Positions 7,783-14,406 of a stretch of DNA of 33,450 nucleotides are shown piece by piece. The notes beneath the pieces are model-generated. The model made no database searches and was not told the origin of the DNA. It was given only the letters and a program-made list of their open reading frames with translations. Origin of the DNA: Candidatus Eiseniibacteriota bacterium. GTDB lineage: Bacteria > Eisenbacteria > RBG-16-71-46. Each line of letters begins with the position of its first letter. Within the stretch, counting starts at the first letter, position 1. Made by a program: the position numbers and the translations under genes. Location: NCBI GenBank assembly GCA_016178685.1, contig JACOSU010000159.1, forward strand, positions 1 to 33,450. Direction: 5' to 3'.

Positions 7783-9021
7783 CTACAACTCCTTCCAGGC
7801 CAGCGTCGTGTACTGACCGCCGTACTTGGAAATCGCGCGCGTGATGGCGTCGCTGCTGTAGAGCAGCGTGGCGCCGCCGTTCTGCTTGATCTGCGTGACA
7901 CCGCTCACGATGATTCCGCCCAGCACCCACGCGGTTCCATTCATCTTGAGGTCGCCCTCGACATAGATCAGGCCGCGATAGACGAACCCTGCGTTGATGG
8001 TGAGATCGCCGTCCACGTAGAGCATTCCTTCTCCGCTCGCGCCGTGGAGCCCGAGGCTCGCCGACTTGTCCCCCATCACCCCGTTGTTGTCCACGTAGAC
8101 GATCGCGTTGAGGGTCGAGGGGCTGGCGACCGGCGGGCCGATCCACGAAGTGAACTGGGCCTGCGTCATGCTGAGCGCTTCCCACGGTCCCGCGTAGAAG
8201 CCGGTCTGGGCGGACAGATTGGGGACCGGGAAACCGCTCTGGCCCGCCGCGCCACCGTTGGTCGTGGTGCCGGTGGTCCACGATCCCGGGAGATCGCCAC
8301 CCAGGGTCTCCCAGGGGAGGCAATCGGGCGCGTTCCCGCGGCCGTTGCTGCCGGTCTCGGCCGGAGAACCCGTGGGAGTGTCGCCGCTGTGGTTGTAGCC
8401 GCAGACCACCGCGTTCCCGAGGAAAGCGATGCTCACGTTCGCCGCGAGCGCCGCCTTGATGGTCGCGATCACCGGCTTCTGGATCACTTCAACCTGGATC
8501 TTCCGCATGTCCATGCCCGCGTGGCCGGTGGCGGTGATGACCATGATCGGAAGTCCGCTCACCGTATTCACGGGCTGAGGCTTGGTCTCATCGTACTTGT
8601 AGACCACGGTCTGAGCCGCATCGGTCAGGTACTTGACCGTCAAGACGTCGGGTCCGCGCGATGCGCTGCTGTAGTTGAGCCACGCGCCGCTCGGCTGCCG
8701 TGTGTAAGTGAACGTCGAGTCGGTGTTGCCCGGGGTGGGGACCGAGCCCGCCGGCACCAGGAACACCTGCCCCGTCATGCGGGGATTCGCCCCGTCGCTC
8801 GGAAGGTCGCCGGAGATGAGCAGAGCGCACACCTCGGCCACCCCCGACTCGGCGTCGTTCAGGGCGCGCGCGGACCGCGAGCTGTGTCCCGCGATCTTGG
8901 TGTCGGTGTTGATCGACATCATGAGGATCGCCGCCAGCATCGAGAGGACGAGCAGCACCAGCAGCGCGACGATCAGAGCGATGCCCCGCTGGTTGCGAAC
9001 CCCGTGCGTGTTCTCGGTCAT
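7783..9021 (-). CDS. PilX-like minor pilin with beta-helical C-terminus
   Basis: A 412-residue type IV pilus assembly protein. The N-terminus (RNQRGIALIVALLVLLVLSMLAA) is the PilX_N pattern: a short leader ending in Gly13, then a hydrophobic helix. Position +5 of the mature protein is Val18, not the usual Glu; loss of Glu5 is known for GspK, the pilin that caps the pseudopilus tip. The helix continues through SRSARALNDAESGVAEV, as in PilX/GspK proteins. The C-terminal third has repeating short strands (YVDGDLTINAGFVYRGLIYV, then EGDLKMNGTAWVLGGIIVSG), which looks like a polymer-forming/bactofilin-type beta-helix. It is the last gene of the pilin operon, nine bases after the upstream stop with AGGAGAG as ribosome-binding site. 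It probably belongs to the tip complex; the exact role is inferred. Confidence 0.85.
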   Translation of the reverse strand: MTENTHGVRNQRGIALIVALLVLLVLSMLAAILMMSINTDTKIAGHSSRSARALNDAESGVAEVCALLISGDLPSDGANPRMTGQVFLVPAGSVPTPGNTDSTFTYTRQPSGAWLNYSSASRGPDVLTVKYLTDAAQTVVYKYDETKPQPVNTVSGLPIMVITATGHAGMDMRKIQVEVIQKPVIATIKAALAANVSIAFLGNAVVCGYNHSGDTPTGSPAETGSNGRGNAPDCLPWETLGGDLPGSWTTGTTTNGGAAGQSGFPVPNLSAQTGFYAGPWEALSMTQAQFTSWIGPPVASPSTLNAIVYVDNNGVMGDKSASLGLHGASGEGMLYVDGDLTINAGFVYRGLIYVEGDLKMNGTAWVLGGIIVSGVTQIKQNGGATLLYSSDAITRAISKYGGQYTTLAWKEL

Positions 9022-9030
9022 TTCGCTCTC

Positions 9031-12027
9031 CTAGCGGATGAAGACAACCAGCGCACCGGTGGTGGCGCTGTTCTTGACCCCGGCCGCGATATCGAGCAGA
9101 TAGGGCGGCGCCGGCGTGCTCGGGTAGATGCCGTAGTTGAAGTTGTTCGAATTGAGCGCCGGGACCATGTTGACGATCGAGCCGCTCGAGGGATCCGTGC
9201 CCGTGGGCGGAAGAGTCCCGCTGTCCGTGAAGTAGATGCGGATGCCGCCGCCGTAACTGCTGGCGTCGGCGCGATAGCCCAGCACCAGGTCACCTCGCGA
9301 GGAGCCGCCCAGATCGGCGCTGATGAGCGAGAGCGGAATGCCGGGCGCGTCGATCTGGCGGCCCAGCACGAACGCGAACGATCCGGCCACCGTGGCGTTC
9401 TTGAAGTAGTCGAGCTTGCCGCCGGCGACCCCGTTCTGGGTGCCCGCCACGATGTCGAGATTGCCGTCCCCGTTGATGTCGGTGATCGTGAGGCACGTCG
9501 CCGCCTCGAGCGCGAGCGTGATGCTGAACTGATAAATAAACCGGTTGCCCGTCGTCTTGCTGACGTTCTTGAACACCATGACCTGTCCGCTGTAGCTGCC
9601 GGTTCGGGTTCCCACCACCAGGTCCTTGCGTCCGTCGCCGTTCAGATCGCCGAGCGCCATGCACGTCACCTCGCCGAGCGAATTTCCGGGGATGCTGCCC
9701 GCCACCGGATAGGTCTCGTCAAGCGTCCAGGTCGGCGTCGCCGCGTTGTCGCTCTTCCAGACTTCGAAGGTTCCGAGCCCCGCGGTCGGGGACTTGGTGC
9801 CCACGATCAGGTCGAGCTTGTCGGCGCTCGCGCCTCCGGCGCAGTCGAACGCCAGGATCGCCTGCACGTCGCCGAGATCGGCGGTCTTGTAATTCTTTCC
9901 GGTGCTGTAGCTGCTCGGGAAGTAGCCCTCGTTGGGGTTGTCCTGGCACAGCCACACGAAGAAGTTGCCGTTATATGCGGCGGAGTACTTGGTGCCGGTC
10001 GCGAGATCGGGCCGCAGCTTGTCGCCGTTCGTATCCAGCGTGTCGAGCGCCATGCTCAGCACGGACTGGGGAGCGAGGCGCGTGTAGTCGGGCGACGTGT
10101 TGAAGGTCGGCGACGAGTTGTACTGGTTGAACCACACCGAAATGTTGTCGGTGGCGCCGGCGTCGGCACCCAGCACCAGATCGACGTCTCCAACCGCATG
10201 GCTGGTCGCGTTGCCGGGCCAGTCCTTCTCGATCAGGTTGGCGCTCGCCAGACTCAGCACGCGCTGCGCGTTGAGCGTGATGACCGTGAACGTGCCCATT
10301 CCGAAGTTCTGGCTGCTGATGATCTGCCCATTCTGGAGCCAGAACGGGCCGATCGCCGTGGTCGAGGTGGGGAAGAAGCCGTTCGGGGGCACCACCATCG
10401 CGTAATAGGGCTGCGTCTTCGGCGGATCGTTGATCGGACACGTGATCGAATAGTTGCCGCTCGCATCGGTGTAGGCGTAGCCCTCGACCGTCACGCCGCC
10501 ATCGGGGCTGATCCCCACCCAGACGTTCTGGATTCCGTTCTCGCCGGCATCGAGCGTCCCATTCTTGTTGTTGTCGCGGAAGACGTTGCCCTTCACGGTG
10601 CCCACGAACGACTTGGACAGCCCGAAATAGACCGAATCCGATCCACCGGTGCTCATGGTCTTCGTCACCGGATTGGCCGACGTCACCGCGAACGAATCCG
10701 GAGCCGTTACGGTGACGTTGTACGAGCCGGTGGACGCGAACAGCGGCACCGAGCCCGTGTAATTCGTGTAGCCGACCGCATTGCCGGGGTTGAGCGTCAT
10801 CTTGACGTTCGCCATCAGCGTGTCGCTGCCGTCCATGGCGCCGTTTCCATTGAGGTCGCTGTAGGCGACGCACTTGACCCACCCGCCGGCCTTCGCGGTG
10901 TCGGCGAAGTTGTGCGAGACCGGCGCGTTCAACGCGATGGTGAAGCTATCCGGGCTCGCATAGTCGCCGTAGCCCGAGGCCGGGTAGTGCTTGAGCACGT
11001 AGGTTCCGACCGGTGCGCGCAGGTAGAAATGGCCCGTCAGGTCGGTGAAGTTGCTGAGCTGCCCGAGCAGCACGGCAGTGCCCGGGATGCCGGCCTCTCC
11101 GCCGTCCTTCAGATGATTCTTGTTGGTGTCGTTGAAAACGTATCCATCCACCGCGTACTCGGGGTCGCCGAAGCTCGGAGTATTGCGCATCGAGTTCACG
11201 GAAGTTTCGAGCGTGGTCGCGGCGTATTTCCCGTCCTTGTCGGGTTTGGTGCTGCCGGCCGAGACCTTGATGACGATGCGCTCGATGTTCGCGAGCTGAA
11301 TCGCCGGCACCGGGCCGTTCGACCAGTCCCAGGCCGTGGCGCTCCCCTTCATGTAGACCGTGAACAGGGGCGGGACGCTGCCGCCCGGCCTCTGGAGCAG
11401 TGCGACGTGCTCGATCGCTCCGCCGTTATCGCCCGCGACGTCGTTCAGCGAGTCGGCATAGATCTGGCGGGCCAGCACGTAGTCGTTGGGGTTCGGCGTG
11501 CGGTTCGCGTCGGCCCCCTCGACCGAGGTCTGGTCGGCGGTATCCACGAGTCCGTCGTTGTTGACGTCGAGCGTCCAGCGGACGATCTCGGCGCCGGTCT
11601 TGTACTTGGCCGGCGGCTCCCACGACGTGCCGTCGAGCGGCGCGGGTTTCGGATTACCGTCCGGGTCGTAGGCCAGCGTGTCGATCGTCGCGAGGTCGCC
11701 GTTCAGGTTCGCGTTGATCAGGATCTGGAGCGAATCCACGTACGCGATCGCAGGCTGGGGCTGCGCCGGAAGGCTGACGGCGTCGGTGCCGTAGCCCGCA
11801 ATGCGGATGTCGTGCGCCATCATGTCGAGCGCGACGCGCGCCTGCTGCGCCGACTCGAGCCGGTTCGCCACTGTGACTTTGTTGTGAGAGGCGGAGTAGA
11901 GCACCAGGGTCAGACCCACCACGACCAGCGCCAGCACGATCATCGTGATCATGAGCTCGATCAACGTAAAGCCGCGGACCGCGGAAGATCGCGGCGGGAG
12001 CGCAACGGATCGAAGCGGGGAGCGCAT
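9031..12027 (-). CDS. PilW-like prepilin fused to SdrB modules and an FG-GAP propeller
   Basis: A 998-residue chimera. Residues 1-45 are a type III prepilin signal (RG19|FTLIEL, Glu at +5, then a hydrophobic helix), followed by a PilW-like part to about 285. An EF-hand-like loop DVNNDGLVDTADQ lies at 154-166. Three SdrD-B / prealbumin-like modules follow (about 293-375, 383-470, 475-578), each starting with a calcium-type loop such as DTNKNHLKDGGE or DNNKNGTLDAGE. The last 400 residues are an FG-GAP/VCBS-type beta-propeller, clearest at DLNGDGRKDLVVG (793-805) and DINGDGNLDIVAG (850-862). The usual PilW is a few hundred residues and carries none of this. It sits in a pilin operon without a PilY1 gene, so it may supply the tip adhesin within a pilin. 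No frameshift is seen; ATG 12027 has a GAGG site upstream. Confidence 0.9.
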   Translation of the reverse strand: MRSPLRSVALPPRSSAVRGFTLIELMITMIVLALVVVGLTLVLYSASHNKVTVANRLESAQQARVALDMMAHDIRIAGYGTDAVSLPAQPQPAIAYVDSLQILINANLNGDLATIDTLAYDPDGNPKPAPLDGTSWEPPAKYKTGAEIVRWTLDVNNDGLVDTADQTSVEGADANRTPNPNDYVLARQIYADSLNDVAGDNGGAIEHVALLQRPGGSVPPLFTVYMKGSATAWDWSNGPVPAIQLANIERIVIKVSAGSTKPDKDGKYAATTLETSVNSMRNTPSFGDPEYAVDGYVFNDTNKNHLKDGGEAGIPGTAVLLGQLSNFTDLTGHFYLRAPVGTYVLKHYPASGYGDYASPDSFTIALNAPVSHNFADTAKAGGWVKCVAYSDLNGNGAMDGSDTLMANVKMTLNPGNAVGYTNYTGSVPLFASTGSYNVTVTAPDSFAVTSANPVTKTMSTGGSDSVYFGLSKSFVGTVKGNVFRDNNKNGTLDAGENGIQNVWVGISPDGGVTVEGYAYTDASGNYSITCPINDPPKTQPYYAMVVPPNGFFPTSTTAIGPFWLQNGQIISSQNFGMGTFTVITLNAQRVLSLASANLIEKDWPGNATSHAVGDVDLVLGADAGATDNISVWFNQYNSSPTFNTSPDYTRLAPQSVLSMALDTLDTNGDKLRPDLATGTKYSAAYNGNFFVWLCQDNPNEGYFPSSYSTGKNYKTADLGDVQAILAFDCAGGASADKLDLIVGTKSPTAGLGTFEVWKSDNAATPTWTLDETYPVAGSIPGNSLGEVTCMALGDLNGDGRKDLVVGTRTGSYSGQVMVFKNVSKTTGNRFIYQFSITLALEAATCLTITDINGDGNLDIVAGTQNGVAGGKLDYFKNATVAGSFAFVLGRQIDAPGIPLSLISADLGGSSRGDLVLGYRADASSYGGGIRIYFTDSGTLPPTGTDPSSGSIVNMVPALNSNNFNYGIYPSTPAPPYLLDIAAGVKNSATTGALVVFIR

Positions 12028-12030
12028 GGA

Positions 12031-12438
12031 CTACTTCCTCACGTAGAGAGTGTCGTTCATGGATCGTGTCGTCAGCTGGTTCCAGTTGACGGTCACGATC
12101 ACCCGCTTGATGTTGTCGAGCGGGCTGGCCAGCGTGGACACGTCGTAGAAGCGCGTCCATGCGCCACCGCCCAGGCTCTCGGTCGCGGTGCCGGCGGGGT
12201 GCCTTCCGTCGGTGAGCGCCGGGTCGGACCAGGACAGGTTCTCGACATCTTCGAGCTTCTGCTCTGCGTAGCCCGATGCCGCGGTGGAGAGGCGGTCTTC
12301 GTTCTGCACGCTGGCGCCGAGCGGAAACATCTTGCCGACGGCCAGGATGCCCAGCGCCAGGACAACCAGCGCGATCAGCATTTCGATCAGCGTCATGCCG
12401 CGTTCGTGCTGGAGAATCGGTGGGGAGGTGGGCCTCAC
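12031..12438 (-). CDS. PilV-like minor pilin
   Basis: A 135-residue prepilin. The leader peptide ends at Gly14 and the mature protein starts MTLIEM with Glu at +5, followed by a hydrophobic helix (LIALVVLALGILAVGKMF). The globular part is short (SGYAEQKLEDVENLSW). Minor pilins of the PilV type prime and decorate type IV pili; the cleavage site would be cut by a PilD prepilin peptidase encoded elsewhere. The start is GTG at 12438 with AGGAGA a few bases upstream, ten bases after the GspH/FimT stop. Its stop lies three bases before the next ATG, so the operon is tightly packed. Confidence 0.87.
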   Translation of the reverse strand: MRPTSPPILQHERGMTLIEMLIALVVLALGILAVGKMFPLGASVQNEDRLSTAASGYAEQKLEDVENLSWSDPALTDGRHPAGTATESLGGGAWTRFYDVSTLASPLDNIKRVIVTVNWNQLTTRSMNDTLYVRK

Positions 12439-12447
12439 GGGTCTCTC

Positions 12448-12891
12448 CTATTTCTCGAGCACGATGCCGGACGATTCGACGAAGATCGTGTCCCGGTTGC
12501 CGCGCCCGTCGACCAGCGGAATGCTTCCGTTGGCGCTGTTGCCCATGACGACGCGGCCGTTGGGCTGCATCCTGTAGTAGTCATTCATCGAGCGGCCGAA
12601 CGTGATGGTGGGAGGCAGCACCCACTGGGCGCTGGCGCTGATTCCGGTCGGGTAGTGAATGTGATAGACCGTCATGCCGGTGCAGTGAAATGGCTGCTCG
12701 AGGCCGGTCGAGACCGCTGTCTCACGCGCGAGGCGCAACTGCCCGGCGAGGTTGTCGGCGGCGCCCTTGATCCCCTGGCTGCCGCTCAGGTTCCGGAACG
12801 CCGGAACGCTGAACACCAGCACCAGCCCGATCACCGTCAGGGTGATGGCGAGCTCGACCAGTGTGAATCCGTGATCTCGCAGTCGTTTCAT
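12448..12891 (-). CDS. GspH/FimT-like pseudopilin
   Basis: A 147-residue prepilin and the first gene of the minor-pilin operon. The sequence begins MKRLRDHG|FTLVELAITL, with cleavage after Gly8 and Glu at +5, and a hydrophobic helix to about residue 30. The rest matches the GspH/FimT pattern (GSQGIKGAADNLAGQLRLARETAV). I chose ATG 12891 because the prepilin leader starts there; the reading frame is open further upstream to 13071 but that part has no pilin features. GGGAG lies nine bases before the start. In type IV pilus systems FimT/FimU proteins join PilV, PilW and PilX in the priming tip complex, and all four are present here in the usual order. Confidence 0.87.
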   Translation of the reverse strand: MKRLRDHGFTLVELAITLTVIGLVLVFSVPAFRNLSGSQGIKGAADNLAGQLRLARETAVSTGLEQPFHCTGMTVYHIHYPTGISASAQWVLPPTITFGRSMNDYYRMQPNGRVVMGNSANGSIPLVDGRGNRDTIFVESSGIVLEK

Positions 12892-12914
12892 CGCATGAGG
12901 CTCCCAACGGAGAA

Positions 12915-12929
12915 GCAGCGCTTGTGCCA
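12915..12929 (-). promoter_or_regulatory. Sigma-54 (-24/-12) promoter of the pilin operon
   Basis: On the minus strand the site reads CTGGCACAAGCGCTGCTT. The GG (12928-12927) and GC (12916-12915) doublets have the required 10-bp gap and the core TGGCAC is perfect; the -12 box is CTGC instead of TTGC. The start site would be near 12903, leaving a very short leader that clips the ribosome-binding site, which is a caveat. Confidence 0.6.
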
Positions 12930-13095
12930 GAGGGAAATGCCGCGCGTGCCGGGCGGCTGCATGAGGCATCGGCCATCCGATTGCGGGACTTGAGGCTCTT
13001 GCGATGTGGCGGGCGGGGCTGAAAGCACCCGGAAGGCCCGGCGAGGGCTCGCCGGCGACGCCGCGCGCCATCCCTGCGAAGTGCAGGCGGCGGCA

Positions 13096-13122
13096 GCGGA
13101 TCGTGCGGCGTGCACGATCCGC
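13096..13122. repeat. Perfect 11-bp inverted repeat upstream of the pilin operon
   Basis: GCGGATCGTGC (13096-13106) and GCACGATCCGC (13112-13122) are exact inverted copies around a five-base loop. The right arm runs into the first 38-bp repeat. It could be a dyad operator, an activator site for the sigma-54 promoter about 170 bp away, or a hairpin beyond the M23 gene. No T-run follows on either strand, so a standard terminator is unlikely. Confidence 0.65.
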
Positions 13123-13272
13123 CGCGGCTTCAGTGGTCCGGGCGAAAGTGCTCGACCCGCCGCGGCATCAGCGGTGGGAGTGGATATCGGCGATGCGCCG
13201 CGGGATCAGCGGGGGGAGTGGATATCCACGATCCGCCGCGGGATCAGCGGTGGGAGTGCGTGGGATGGCGGG
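13121..13272. repeat. Four tandem 38-bp repeats
   Basis: GCCGCGG begins at 13121, 13159, 13197 and 13235, an exact 38-bp period. Copies 2 and 3 are closest (GCCGCGG-ATCAGCGG-GGGAGTGGATATC); copy 1 and the end of copy 4 have drifted. The block lies between the pilin operon and the M23 peptidase, whose last codons overlap copy 4. There are no unique spacers, so it is not a CRISPR array. Bases 12930-13095 between the promoter and the inverted repeat hold nothing else I recognise. Confidence 0.85.
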
Positions 13273-14371
13273 ACGAAAAATCGGGCGCCGCTGGAGGCTT
13301 CACCCCCCCACACGCATCGGCGAGCGCGAGGCAGGCATGAGCCAGCGTGACCGGTTCCTTGTGCCCGGTCCCGCGCGGGAGGCGGCCGTATTCCGCGAAT
13401 CCGCCCAGATGAAGCGCGCAGTCCTCTTCCTGCGAGAGCCCTGAGCGTCCGCGCGGCGACGGCATCGGGAGCGCGATCAGCCGGCCCAGGTCCGAAGCGA
13501 ATTCGTCCCAGCACACCGTCCCGCGCTCGCGATGCGAAGCGTGCTCATCCAGCACGCCGATCTCGATGAGGCGTGCGCGAAGCGAGTCGGACCGCGATCG
13601 CGCATCATCGCCCCGCCCGGCCGAAGTGGACGCCGGGACGCACGGGAGACGCGCGAGCATGTTCCACCACAGCGCGCGCGAGAGAGCGCGCTCCGCGGGC
13701 AGGGAGGCGGCGATAAGACCCTCCAGCTCCGCCCATTCGAGGTAGGGCCGCGCCCAGCTCGGATCGTCGCGATGCGCGGGAAGCCGCGTTCGCACGAACT
13801 GGAGCGGATCCACCACCCGGGTTTTCTCCCAGCGTTCGCCCGGATCGCGCGGCAGGCGCACCTCGAAGTGAAGGTGACAGGCCGTGGCGCGCCCGCTGCG
13901 GCCCACGCGGCCGATCGGCTGGCCCGCGAGTACGAAATCGCCGGCATGGAGCGCAACCGAGCCCGGAGCCAGATGCGCGTAAACGCTGTAGGCGAGGCCG
14001 CCATCGGTCATGCGATGGGCCACGGTCACGTACCAGCCGTAGCCCTGCTGCCAGTCGTCGTCCGCGCCCCGCACCACGACGCCACTGGCGGCCGCGCGCA
14101 CCGATCCGCCCCCCGCTCCGTTCCCGAGGTCCGCGCCCTGATGCCCGGCGCTTTTCTCACCGGCCGCGCTCACGCCGCGCAAGAGACCGTAGCCTGCGCT
14201 CGCCGAGTCGGGGCGCGCGAAGTCGTAGCGGTCGCCGACCGGAAACAGCCAGGCGCCCGCCCACGGCCATCCGCTCTCGATGCGGGGAGTCAGTTCGATC
14301 AGGCCGGCGAGGCGCGGGGAATCCGCGAGCGATGCGCGCGGCGCGGCCGCGGCGAGCGCGGCGATCAGCAT
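13244..14371 (-). CDS. Secreted M23 (LytM-type) peptidase
   Basis: A 375-residue zinc peptidase of the LytM family, which cuts peptide cross-links in peptidoglycan or acts as a regulator. The zinc ligands are intact: H77-x3-D81 (HQGAD) and H166-L-H168 (HLHFEV), with YAHLAPGS at H133. The family's usual TACHLHFE context is present. I chose ATG 14371, which opens a short signal peptide (MLIAALAAAAPRASLA) 35 bases after the M6 protease stop. The frame is open far upstream, but that part is antisense shadow of the M6 gene. The last 170 residues have no recognised domain and end in the 38-bp repeat block. With all metal ligands present, it is likely an active hydrolase in the periplasm. Confidence 0.85.
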   Translation of the reverse strand: MLIAALAAAAPRASLADSPRLAGLIELTPRIESGWPWAGAWLFPVGDRYDFARPDSASAGYGLLRGVSAAGEKSAGHQGADLGNGAGGGSVRAAASGVVVRGADDDWQQGYGWYVTVAHRMTDGGLAYSVYAHLAPGSVALHAGDFVLAGQPIGRVGRSGRATACHLHFEVRLPRDPGERWEKTRVVDPLQFVRTRLPAHRDDPSWARPYLEWAELEGLIAASLPAERALSRALWWNMLARLPCVPASTSAGRGDDARSRSDSLRARLIEIGVLDEHASHRERGTVCWDEFASDLGRLIALPMPSPRGRSGLSQEEDCALHLGGFAEYGRLPRGTGHKEPVTLAHACLALADACGGVKPPAAPDFSSRHPTHSHR

Positions 14372-14406
14372 CGAGACGCGCGCCTGACGGAGGCGGCGGA
14401 CAAGAA

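Noticed and set aside
7348..12993. An 1881-codon open frame on the plus strand
   Set aside because: It runs antisense through the T-box, pilX, the PilW-like chimera, pilV and the GspH/FimT gene, which have clear prepilin motifs. Its own protein is Arg/His/Val-rich with no domain. Long antisense frames are common in such GC-rich DNA.
13121..13272. CRISPR array
   Set aside because: The 38-bp units follow each other directly with no unique spacers, and no cas gene is in view.
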